A DNA stretch of 64,000 nt from Panopea generosa (lineage: Eukaryota; Mollusca; Bivalvia; Adapedonta; Hiatellidae), in assembly GCA_029582155.1 (NCBI GenBank), contig CM055900.1, positions 124,001 to 188,000 on the forward strand. Reading direction: 5' to 3'. The notes below the pieces were generated by a model that worked only from the letters and a program-made list of their open reading frames with translations, was not told where the DNA came from and searched no databases. Made by a program: the position numbers and the translations under genes. This document shows positions 25,266 to 37,600 of this stretch, one piece after another. Each line of letters starts with the position of its first letter. The stretch's first letter is position 1.

Positions 25266-25894
25266 GCTCTTTATATAGTAAAGTATACAGTAGACTTTCT
25301 CGTAGACGCCGGAAGGTCTTGAATGAGTTCGATGATGATTTACCAGCTGACCGACAAACGGACATTCCGGAGGAAACAAATGACCTTGACATACTCGTCG
25401 AACAAATCGGCCTCAAAATGGATATAAAACAGATCTGCAAGTATATCAATTAACAGCAACAACATTTAGAAAGTTGTTGTATCTGTGCACATTACTGGAG
25501 GAACCGGTGTTGCTCTACATGGTATTTTGAATCCTCCAAACTAAGCAAGAAGTCCGTGATCAAGACGATCATGACAAACATTTTCGAGGTCCTCTAGATC
25601 TCCCACTTGGTCTGTATCTTAGGCGGTGAAACTGTCAATTTACTGAATGTCTTCCAATATAGATGCCGCCGCCATATCTTTCGGTCGATCACTTTCAAAC
25701 CAGGCGCTATCTTAAGAAAAACACGAAACCACTTTCTGTTGAAATCAAACACAGCAGATGACGCTAGTTTGGCCATGCATACAGGTTGGACCATTAAGTT
25801 AACAGTTCTTAAGAAATTCATGCTGAGCTTGGGCCAGATCCAGGATTGGCATAAGGACAGTCAATACTGGCGGCCTTTTGTGCAACCCGAATGA
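25266..25894 (+). other. Unrecognised coding-like patch, broken
   Basis: It is less AT-rich than its surroundings. One plus-strand frame reads SRRRRKVLNEFDDDLPAD, then EETNDLDILVEQIGLKM, and stops at about 25452. A second frame is open from about 25607 to 25894 (RSITFKPGAILRKTRNHFLL..., ending ...RPFVQPE). The minus strand is also open over part of it. The two frames are separated by stops. It could be a decayed transposon or gene fragment on either strand; I do not recognise a domain. Confidence 0.3.
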
Positions 25895-26875
25895 ATAATA
25901 GTTATAATATAAACGTATTCAATAAAACATATTTTTACATATTATGAGGTCAAATATCATACAAAGTGGTGACCGAACGTTGATTCATTATAAATATAAT
26001 CTGATATTTTTTGAAATCATGGATCTCATGCAGAGTTTATTAAACGCAGACTAATATGTAAAACAAGGTTACAGGACGTAAAGGGCGTTACTTGTTTCAC
26101 TTACTCTCTTGAGCAGATGCAAGGAGGCTTAGTGTGCTTTTGCATTTCTTTGAGGAGTTTTTTTAATTCCAATGGATCCTTTTATCTGGTTATATTGACT
26201 TTAACAACGGCAAACTGAGTTACATTCAGTTTTATATTAGTGTTTCGTACTTATATACTCAACATAAAACACTAGCTTTCTCAGGAGCGGTCTGGTCTTA
26301 AAATATTAAAATGATTTATGCTACCCACAATATTTTACCTTCTTAGTGTTTCTTTTAAAAACATGTAGATTTAATTTTTAAAGATGTATATTATCATATC
26401 TAAATACTATCTCAATTGCAGTTCTCAACCCAACGATCTTGTTTTTCCATGTTTTCCTTGACATACCTTTTGTTTTCTCTTTTTAGGTTATGGTTAGTAT
26501 AAATATTTTAATACTTTTACACTAAATAAAAATTATATTGTTTAAAATTTAGACATAGTTATTCAGGATGTGAAATTATGAAATTAAATGTTTAAAAAAG
26601 TATCAAAGTATGACTATAAGACTGGAATAATTATGCATTAAATAGTGACCCTGTAAAAATGTGAACACTGAACAATGGATTACATCTGAAATGTGGACTA
26701 TTTTAACATTTTAGGAATGGTAGATTTTAAACTAGTCTAGAATACCTTCATTGTGATTCTAAGCAGCAATTAACTGTTAAATTTGAATGAGATTGTAAAT
26801 TGGATTATGCATTAATTTTCATTGCGTGGTGTGTATGTAATTGTCATTATTATTGCATATGCTTCCACTCCAGCT

Positions 26876-27178
26876 GGGAACGGTTAGCTCAGTTGGTAGA
26901 ACATCTGACTTTCAATCAAGAGGTCCTAAGGTCAAATACCCGCCAAGCCTCATCTCTGTGATGATTTATAAACGACCTTGCGTCTCATTGTTGTTCCTCT
27001 CTCACCCCTGATTCAAGTGGAAAAGACATCAGTCACTTGCGAAGATATGTGTCTTTTAGTACTGGCTAACTTTCCAGGATCCCAGGAATGATAGATTAGG
27101 TTAAATGAGTGTCTGTCAGCTCTCGATGGCATAAAAATAACACTAACATATTCTAATAAACAAACAAACTATCCAATC
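26876..27178 (+). mobile_element. tRNA-derived SINE, family 1, copy 2
   Basis: The head has an excellent box A (TTAGCTCAGTTGG) and a mutated box B (AGGTCAAATACCC). The body matches the 24125-24416 copy throughout: GTGATGATTTATAAACGACC, CCTGATTCAAGTGG, ACTTGCGAAGATAT, GGATCCCAGGAATG and CTCGATGGCATAAAAATAAC. It ends in an ACAAACAAACT-like tail. Confidence 0.85.
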
Positions 27179-27540
27179 CTGAAAGATATATTATAATCTT
27201 AACATACGTGAATATTATACATATATATTATATAAACATGAATTAAATAATATTATATGTAGAGCATAGTCATAATTTTATACTTTCTTAATCAGCAGTA
27301 TTAATAAAGAATAAACATTAGAGCAGATGGTGCATAGTTCTTATAACATTTAATCGGTTAGAATAAAACATATTGTTTAGTTTATAAGTTATCAGTACAT
27401 GTATGTAGCTGACTTCTTTTTTTATAATGAAATCAAGCTTTATAGTATTGTACACATTTATTAAGACCTAGGTTTAGCCAAAGTATGTTTATTACTTAGG
27501 AATGCAGATAGCAGTTATAAATCTGCAAATTTCGTTTAGT

Positions 27541-29650
27541 TTAAGTATGACTGTATCCGTCCTGATTTTGCCTCCATCTTGTTTTTGTTTATTTGGATGA
27601 CAGATGTAAATATTTTATCAATTAATTGTCAGGGCCTTGGTTCAGAAGAGAAACGCCCTGATGTTTTTAATTACATATACTAAAAAAATGTCATATATTT
27701 TGTCTGCAAGATGTTCATTCTACATCGGGTACTTAGAGATTAGTTCGTACAATATGGGGACATAACTGTATATTTAGCTCTGGAAAGTCCAATGCCAGAG
27801 GGGTTGCGATTCTTTTCAGTAAAGATTTAGACTATACATTGCATAACCACATATCAGACCCTGAAGGGAATTTTATAATAGTAGATATACTATAATTACA
27901 AACATATAAATAATAAAAATGCCCGTGAACAGCTATTAGAAATAAAATCAACACATAATCTTATTGACCCCTTTAGAGAATACCATCCTTGCCAAGACAA
28001 AGAGTACAGGTTATAGAAGATGGAGAAAACACATATAATACTTTTGCTGCCTAGAGTCGCACAACTTTACAAGTAAAATTATCCCCAAAATAGAAATAAC
28101 AGATGGTAATATAATAACTGATAAAAAAGATATATTTATGGACACAAAAGTTTTTTATGAAAATTGTATACTCAAGTAGAGATCATGAACTAGAAGATAT
28201 AAACTTAGAAAAAATGAACTTTTTGATATAAATGTATCAAAATTAACAGCTGAAGAGTCTAATTCACTAGACGGAATTCTTACATTCGATCAATCTTCTC
28301 TCTTGCTGCAGGGAATGAAAAAATAACCGTTCACCCGGCTCTGATTGATTTCAAGCAGATTTTTTTTAAGATTTTCTGGAAACACATTGGTCACTTTGTT
28401 AAAGCAATATATTATGGCTACTGTAATGGCGAACTCCCAGTTACCCAGAGAGAAGGAGGAATTATTACACTTATACCAAAGGATAACAAACCATTTTTTA
28501 AAAAAAATATAGACCAATAACTCTTTTAAACTGTGTATATAAAATTGTTTCAGGTGTCATAGCAAATAGATTTAAACCCATATTACACAAGGTTATTAAT
28601 GACAGTCAAACTGGGAAGATTTACGGTTGAAAACATATGATATTTGATGCTATGCAGTTTACGGAGGAAAAACAATTTACCTGGTCCTATACTACTTGTT
28701 GACTTCGAAAAAGCATTTGATTCGTTGTCTTGTACATTTTATATATAAAACGTTAAAATTCTTCAATTTTGGTACCTCAATTTTGTCTTGGGTGCAAGTA
28801 TTGTATAATAATGCTTAAACTATCTGTAAACCAGGGTGGTAACTTAGCAAGTGTTTTTAACATAGGGAGAGGCTGCCGTCAAGACGATTCATTATCCCCA
28901 TATATTTTTTATTATATGTGCCGAAATTTTAGCAATAAAGATAAGAAGCAATAAAGATATAAAGGGTATTTTCATTAAGAATAATGAATATCAATTATCA
29001 CAGTTTACAGACGATACATCAGTTATATTAGATGGTATCGAGATGTTCCTTAACGAAGCGCTTACTGTTTTATCTTATTTCGCCAAAATATCAGCACTGA
29101 GGATTAATTTTGATAAAACGCAGGTAGTCTGGATTGGAGCAAAAAAACACAGTACAAACTCAATAAAAACAAGATGGAAACTGCTTTGGGGTAGTATCCA
29201 ATTTAAACTATTAGGTATAAACTTTAATGTAGATCTTGACAGAATCACAGACATTAACTACTCTGATAAAGTATTAAAGATCAAAAATCTTAAGCTATGG
29301 AAACGTAAATATTTGACACCACTCGGAAAAAAACACTGTCATCAAAACCTTATTATTACCAGTTTAAAATCATTTAATCATTTCTCTCAAAAACCCAAGT
29401 TATTCTTGTATAAAAATATAAATTACATATTCTATGAATTTCTATAGGTTGGGCTAGCTAAAATTAAGAGTAGCGTTGTCATCAAACAATATAATGAAGG
29501 GGGTTTAAAAATTATTAATCTTAAAGCTTTTATCATTGGATTAAAGGCAACATGGATAAGAAGGCTCACCCTTAAAAATGGATTCTGGCAAAACACAATG
29601 AAAAATATAATAAATTTAAAAGACATTATAAATAAAGGAAAGCTCTAGTT
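27541..29650 (+). mobile_element. Decayed Tx1/L1-like LINE
   Basis: The endonuclease start is seen at about 27598 (TDVNILSINCQGLGSEEKRP). RT follows with RPITLLNCVYKIVSGVIANR near 28510, LLVDFEKAFDSL near 28695, GRGCRQDDSLSPYIF near 28870 and a catalytic FTDDTSVIL near 29010 in place of YxDD. A thumb-like part follows (INFDKTQVVWIGAKK, KLLGINFN, LKLWKRKYLTPLGK). These motif forms are typical of the L1/Tx1 branch. Many stops, frameshifts and internal deletions make it inactive. Confidence 0.8.
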
Positions 29651-31422
29651 AATGTCCTTGATAAACAAAACAAATAAAATTTTCTAGAAATATGTCCTCA
29701 AATCATACATAGCTATTATCGCGCATGATAATCCGACAAAAATCATTTTTATAAAATCCGCTTTTTTTAACCATAGCATTTTAATTTGCTTAGCTAGTTA
29801 CGCAATCCCGGTTACAATTAATGACATTATTACATTTTGAATAATATTGGTTTGTTAATGGTAACCATGTAAAAATGTTTCATTTACTATTGAATGAAAT
29901 AATATGGTACAATCAATTGCTTATTCCGACTTGTTATGATTGTTTTTGTTGCAAGTTAACAGTGAACACACTAATACCAATACTTTACTTGCAATACTTT
30001 ATATGGACCGGTTAAATGTCATGTACAAAATATGGTTATATTGACACGATAGTCACAGATGAACAAAGAAGGGAATATGCCAACGGGATATAATATAACA
30101 AGTATTCCACATATTCTGACCATAACTCATTTGTTAGGTAAATAGCTTTAATAATAATTTCAAAATAACAATTAAATGTTCAATCAATTGCATCTAGACC
30201 AATTTTCAGAACCATTGTTGGTGATTCAGCTTTACATTAAGTGAGTCCAAAAAGCAATACAGTGAGTATAAAGACACAGAAATATCAACATTACCCAGTA
30301 GAACGTCTATTTATTTCGGCGTAAGCAATATCGTCTAATTGAATCAAACCATGTAAAGAATGAATGTTATAACTTGTAATATTTGGGTTTAAGGAAAAAA
30401 GCATGCATAAAATAAAAGAAATCTACTTAAAATAATGTTTTATATATGAAAGACTAAGTAGTTTTAAGCCTTTTGGAAACGGCTTCAAGTTAATAGTTTT
30501 ATTATTAACCAGTAATCAAACAATTATAAAAATGGTATATTTTTCTTGTAACTAAAATTAGTAAAACATATCATAAAACCTTATATATAATCAACAATTC
30601 ATTCAAACAGTTTACTTTTACATATATCATAATTTGTGTTTTTATTTGATCACATGTACATTTATTGTCCTATGTAAAATATACTGAATATTTTATATTA
30701 AACACCACTTTATGATTTGCTCATACATAGTTATCGGTGGATATTTACAAAAGGTGGCAATCATTTTATTAAATATTAAACTATACAAGATTAAGACAAA
30801 TAAATTACTAAGCCATATGAAAAAAGGAAAAGGAATACAGCCAGTATATTTGCATTGTAGAAGATTATAGAAAACAACTCCAAATTTACAAACATTTCAT
30901 TAAACACGATAACTGTATCATTTGATTGTTCAAAGAGGCATTTGATATGTAAATTGTTATTACCAATAAAACACTAAAAGCAATGTATAATTTATTTATG
31001 TCATTAATCGCAAACAACGACGCTTTATTAACATTTGCATTGTTTCGCAGCCCAAATGAAAAATATATTTAAACGCAGTCGAAAAGCAAAACTTTTTTTG
31101 AAACAGTGTCATAAGTTACGTAATTGTTCCCTTGTATTGTTTTGATACTCAAGCGAAACGTAGAAAAAAGCGCAAGCGGGAGACAAAACTGCGTTTACAG
31201 CCTTCGACGTATGTGATTCTTATACATTGAACATGTTAGGAATAACATATGAATACGAGTACGTCTTATATACTCTTAAACTAACTTAGTGCAAACAAAT
31301 GTACTCGGGCCGTGGAGCTATTACAACAAAGCGTGCTCATCGATATGTTGGTCAGTATCCGTCTTGTTTAAAATTCCATATTATGGCGGAGGTGATGAAT
31401 AATTTTGTCCTGCAGGTGGCGC
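29651..31422. other. AT-rich intergenic stretch 3' of gene B
   Basis: No gene-like signal on either strand. The last part should contain the gene B 3' UTR, including relics of the longer tail exon at about 31299-31422. Confidence 0.6.
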
Positions 31423-31644
31423 TTAAATTTGGTCTTGTTCCACAGATGTTTGATTATTTTGCATTTGATTTGCGACACTTGATTGCGGGTAACCTGGATA
31501 AATTCCAGTGTATCCAGGGTTTGATGTGTTGCCAGGATACGCAGGTGTTTGACAAGTGACATAATTAGGCTGGTTCTGTGCACCATAAACGACATATGGT
31601 TGCTGCCCGCCTGGATTTGCATTGTATGCAACATGCTGCGTGCG
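31423..31644 (-). CDS. Gene B exon 5: shortened tail
   Basis: The acceptor TTTCTCTCCACAG precedes CGCACGCAGC, phase 0. It aligns with gene A exon 5 through NANPGGQQPYVVYGAQNQ and GNTSNPGY. Then GACCAAAATCAAGCG in gene A corresponds to GACCAAATTTAAGCG here, so a Gln codon is TAA. Past this stop the DNA still matches gene A (GCGCCACCTGCAGGACAAAA, TCATCACCTCCGCC) until a second TAA replaces the Leu codon of PPLY. Confidence 0.85.
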   Translation of the reverse strand, partial: RTQHVAYNANPGGQQPYVVYGAQNQPNYVTCQTPAYPGNTSNPGYTGIYPGYPQSSVANQMQNNQTSVEQDQI

Positions 31645-34600
31645 CTGTGGAGAGAAACAAAGTAACGTGTTTAAACAATTGCTAGAAGGTCCATTTTCAA
31701 TATTGCCACGAAAGCTTGGTAATTGTTTTTTTATAGCTTGATATCACGTACTTTCGTTTTATTGTTTGTACGTAAACTGTCAGAAGTGTCAACATAAAAT
31801 GATAGTGGATTTTTTATAAATTCTTAAGTTATTACATTAATATTTCGCAAATTACACCAGTTACATATAATAACACTATTAACACTGTAGTTGATGTCAT
31901 CAAATTGCAAACTTTTTACTTTAATTTTAAAATGTATCTTCAATCTAATATTAATGGTCATAGTTATATATCACAGTTTTTTTATAAAATGGTACCAACC
32001 CAAAACACAGAACCTTTTAGTTTTCAGTTATCTTCAACAAAATTAAGTCTTAGCCTTTAACACTATTTACCTGAAAAATGAAGTATTTTTTCTGTTAATT
32101 CCCGCCCCGCCTACCCTTTTTCTATGAAACTGTTCCATCTTACTGCATTTGTAAGATATTGCCAGAGTTATTACGACAAGAGTCTAAGATATATACTGAC
32201 TGAGTTCTACGTATACACATAGTGCATGGTTCTCCATTTATGAGATGCTAATGCTACTTTTACTTACATTTTCTCGCTTTCTCACCTGGCGAGTTTTTTT
32301 ACACTGATCTTTCTATGTCACGAACAACTGCCATCAAATCTTATATGTTTTTATTGACCTTAATATAATGAGATTTTATTATGTTTGTATTAATTATGTT
32401 GTAACGATTGCGTCCTTTGGAAACAAAATCTCGTATTCTAAATATTCTTACCATGTTTTTTCTTCTCTTTTGTCCACGTATGTAGCAAAACACCATGACG
32501 ATAACGGTCAGAATGCCAATGAATCCTGCTAAGCTTCCTATAACGATATACACGATAACCTGAACGCTTAAGTCGGTTCTACAACCGGAGTCGTCACCGC
32601 ATGAATTGTAGCCATTGCACCTTATATCATCGTCAATGCAACGTCCGTTATCACACTCGAAGTTGTAACTTTTGCAACCTGAAGCTGGTTGTACAACAAA
32701 CATTAAAACATGTGTTAGCATGTGCATATGTTTCGTTCTGTTTAATTTTATAATGCTGTTCCTCGTGTTCACAGAGTGACAGGCTCTTTCCGTAGGAAAC
32801 AATTGAATCAGTTACCAAACCATTCAAATATACACCAATATATCAGGACTAATTGAATATGTAAATAATCAAATACATTATGCATTCCATTTTCAGTTTT
32901 TTTAAAGTGAAATGTCAACGGCTAAAGAGTTAAGTTTCATAATACAATACCATTTGATAAAAGTGTCACTTGGAAGCATATAACAATACTAGAATCGGTT
33001 TTGTAGACGCTCTTTATGCGAGTAAATGAAAATGCAGCACCACTCCAAACCCCACCCTAGTGCTGGTTAAATATGTATGTTATTATTGAGCAACACTGAA
33101 TAAAACCCATGATTTAAAAGAACCAGTCTCATGAAGTGATGATGTGATTGTGAAAAGTATGGGATAAAAAACCCTATTGGAATCACAGAATGTAGCCGTT
33201 TTATCAATTTTTTACTTGTGAATAATGAAACAATCTCTGGCAGTCACAAATATGTGATGATGGCACGCACTGGCATCACACAATATAACCTTGTCAAGTA
33301 GTGTGTGACTGCCGGTAGTAAACTGTGGCAGTCAATATTATGTGATAAAAGCACGCACTCTCATCACAAAATATAACCTTGTCAAGTATGTTACTGAAGG
33401 TAATAAACTGTGGCAGTCAATATTATGTGATGAAAGCACGCACTGGCATCACATAATGTAACATGTCAAATGCGTTACTGCAGGTAATAAACTGTGGCAA
33501 TCAATATTACTGTGAAATAATTTATTTTCGTTGGTATTAAATTTCGTGGTTTCCACTTCAAAAATATATTCGTGGGGACTTAAATTCGCTGAAAACCAAT
33601 TTCATTTTTTTTTTTTACACTTTCGACATCACAATCAATGTGCGTTCCAGTTGTTAACCTTTGCTGTAATTCACACGTCGCGCGTCAGGGTTTATCGCAC
33701 CCCATACCACAAACCAATTAGTACCCTAATATACAAGTACGATATAAAGCAAATTGTTATGCAAACACCAGGTGAAGAAAAGAGAGGTACGACATCTAAT
33801 CCAGAAAGAGTTTCAGAACGCAGGTCTGGTGTAAAATAACAATAGTGCCACATCACGTGACTGTGAAAATGGACAGTAAACCAATGTGCTGCGTCTTCTA
33901 AGAGATTTGTTTGTTATATTCTTTAAAAATGTATTGATCATCATATATTTAATCATAAAGAGAAACAATTATAGAATAGAATAAAAAAAATACCACTAAA
34001 TAAAAGATATTACTTCACTAGAAACTTGTGTTTAGTTTTTGGCCGGTGCGTGAGCACTGGTTATAGCCGTTATTTTGAAGTCAACCATCGCTTTTACTAA
34101 AAACCTAACAACTCAGCTGAAAGGAATTCAATCTACTCAGCCGATAAAAAAGTAGTTCATTCGAATATGTTTGAAAATTCAACTGAATTTAGCTATAAAT
34201 CAATTGAATCATAGATTAAATGATAAACCTCGTCAATTAATCTATATATGCTCACAGCAATAGTTTTTAAAAAAATTTTTTTCGCAAATATGTCGGTTAT
34301 TTGGTAGTCTATCCCAGTCCTGATATTTCCTATGCCTATCCCACAATTCATAGCTATTCAACGCTTACCAAACTGAGACGTCATTCAACTGACCAATCAA
34401 AGTGCTCAAATCCCATTCCTAGTTTACGGACCCAATCGGGATAGCTGGGTCCGCTCTACAGACTAGTTCTTTGGCGTGTAATGTAGCAAAACAGTCAAAT
34501 TGACTGCAGGTAATAAACTGTGGCAGTCAATATCATGTCATAATAGCTCGCACTGGCATCACATAATGTAACCATGTCAAGTGTGTTACTGCAGGTAATA

Positions 34601-37600
34601 AACTGTGGCAGTCAATACTATGTGATAAAAGCTCGCACTAGCATCACACAATGTAACCATGTCAAGTGTGTTACTGAAGGTAATAAATTGTGGCAGTCAA
34701 TATCATGTGATAAAAGCACGCATTGGCATCACACAATGTAAACATGTCAAGTGATGTGTTACTGCATGTAATAAACTGTGGCAGTCAATATTATGTGATA
34801 AAAGCACGCACTGGCATCACACAATGTAACCATGTCAAGTTGGTTACTGAATGTAATAAACTGTTGCAGTCAATATCATGTGATAAAAGCACGCATTGGC
34901 ATCACACAATGTAACCATATTAAGTGTGTTACTGAAGGTAATAAACTGTGGCAGTCAATATTATGTGATAAAAGCTCGCATTAGCATCACACAATGTAAC
35001 CATGTCAAGTGTGTTACTGCAGGTAGTAAACTGTGGCAGTCGTTATTATGTAATAAAAGCACGCATTGGTACCACAAAATATATCCTTTTCAAGTGTGTT
35101 ACTACAGGTAATAAACTATGGCAGTCAGCATTGTGTGATAAAAGCACGCACTGGCATCACACAATATTACCTTGTCAAGATAATGTAGATAACGAAGTAT
35201 GCTGCAAACATTATAAGAGCGATAAAAGGACTCTTGATGCTATTATCTTACATTGAAACAAGACGATGTTTATAGAATAATTGACTTAAGATAATTATAA
35301 ATGCACAGGTCAGGTGGTCAGTACTTTAAAGTTACGTGTGTGTTTCTACATTGAACAAACAGTTAAAATGATGAATATAATTTATACTTATATGCTTAGA
35401 ATATACATATTCATATAAAAATAACTAAAAAAAAGTTAAACAAGCATAGTAATATGCATATAAATGTTGCAAATGACACACATGGGCGTATGAAATAACA
35501 ACATTTGCTATAAACCAGGGGCTGGCTACATAAATGACGAATTGTATCAGTTTTACCTAAATACATTTCCAAATCTTAGTTAACTTTCTTTATAGCTCGA
35601 GTTAGGGGTATTAAATAGACTCACCTGTCTGATATGCAGTGAATATCAAAGAGAAAGCGTTGGAGCGATAATTGTAATTAAGTCTAGTAAATTTCACTTT
35701 CAGCTTTCTGTTTATCGTTACAAACACATCAGTTCGCAACGATCCGCATATATGGCCTTCAAGTCCTGTAACATATATATTGGCAAACATAAGAAGAAAT
35801 ATGTCCATGACACGTAAGCAATACTACAACAGTCATTATACATAAACAGCAAAGCAACCTACTACTGGAGAATTTTGACCTAGTTAACATATGCGTCTTC
35901 TCTCGCTCTTCACCAATCTATACATCAAAAAATGAGAGTGTTGCTAAAAATAGCCCTAAAAATTTCAATCTCATAATGTATATGATTTCTTATATATAAA
36001 GCGTACGATGGTACTTATGGGCAAGTTTCTATCAAACATATCGATAAACATGTAGTTAGTCGAAATCATTCAAATATTTGCATATTCATTATTATTATAG
36101 TACATGTTCTGTCCTACTACGTGTATAAATAAGAGCAATATCAGGTATAACTTAACAGTTGAATTTGCTCTATGATAAAAATAAATGCACACAGAAATAT
36201 ACTGAAAGTATTTTTTCCAAAGGCAGGAATGTCTCTGTTCATATATATGCACAACTGGTGGATTTACTCACTTTTGTAAAATAAAAACAATGCAGTTACA
36301 CGTCTTAACTTTTTAATGTCCTCAAATGCTCTAAATTACAACAGTCTGTTGAAATTCAATAGATTTCATTTTAAACAATTGACGACTTGTGGCACTATAT
36401 GATATGTCAGCTTTCACCCTATCTTAAGGCCAGTGACGTTTTTTCGCAGAATATATATACAATTTCAGCACAATAGTGGGGTTATTGTCACTAAAATTGT
36501 AGTGGCGGCGCGATGGTAACAAAAACACAGCCATTGCGCGAGTACATAGTACAAAATAACGATTACAGATATCTTAAACTGCGCAAGCGATACTGACCGT
36601 TGATTTGATCTCTAAAATCTCCATCAAAAAACTCCAAATAGCCGTCTGAACATGGCAGGTTAAAGCTTTCAAAATAGAACATGAGGTGGTCCCAGGTATA
36701 CCATGTCTCGATTGTCACATCGCATCTGTTTCTTGAGTTTTTTTGACCAAACTGGTATATATTGTCATGAGAGAATGTCCGTGGTGTATTGAGTGACAGC
36801 TGCCCCTGTTTTATGTCATCATAGATCATACTAATTTTGTCATCGCAGTTGTTCTTCATTTCATCTGAAACAACAAATAAGAACGATATTGGCCTTAAAA
36901 CAACTATATACGAATTGTTAAAAGTCACGGTAGTCTACTGGAAAGAGTGTTGTCCGCTCCTGCCAGAGGTTGCGGGTTCGATGCCCTGGTTCTACCCAGG
37001 AAGCGGACTTGAGAACGGTTCATATAAGCTCCGAGCTTTCATCGCAATCGAGCTAAAATAAATTAGTATAAACTAAAAGTAACGGATACAACGACGTTTT
37101 CTACTTTTCAATCAACTTAAAAACAGTACCAAACTTCAAACGTTAATCGATATGTTATATATCTTTGTAAGTTAATCGATTACAGATGATTTACATAAAC
37201 TACCTAAGTAACTTGTACCTTGGAATGCCTCGATCTCTATATTGACACTTGTTATCTGCTGTTATGTTGACTTTTTGCCAACCGCGGCGCTTATTTGGGT
37301 TTAACCGGCTATATCAAAAATGTTCTTATCATGTTTTAGACAGCGAATAACATATAAAGCTAAATATTTGAAATAAAATAGCTTTCATATCTCGCAAAAT
37401 GACAACATTTGTACGATTGTCAGTAATTAGAATTTATTTGCGAATTCCAAATTCATTACATTGTATTGTATGCACTGAGAGAGTGTATGATATTGTACTG
37501 TATACAATGATGTGTATGGCATTGTGTGGTGTGTATAACATTGTGCTGTATACACTGGTGTGTATGACGTTATGTATGACATTCTACTGTATACATTGGT

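Noticed and set aside
7258-37075. tRNA genes at 7.26, 24.4, 26.88 and 36.93 kb
   Set aside because: Only box A/box B regions resemble tRNA. No complete cloverleaf was found and each is followed by a shared SINE body.
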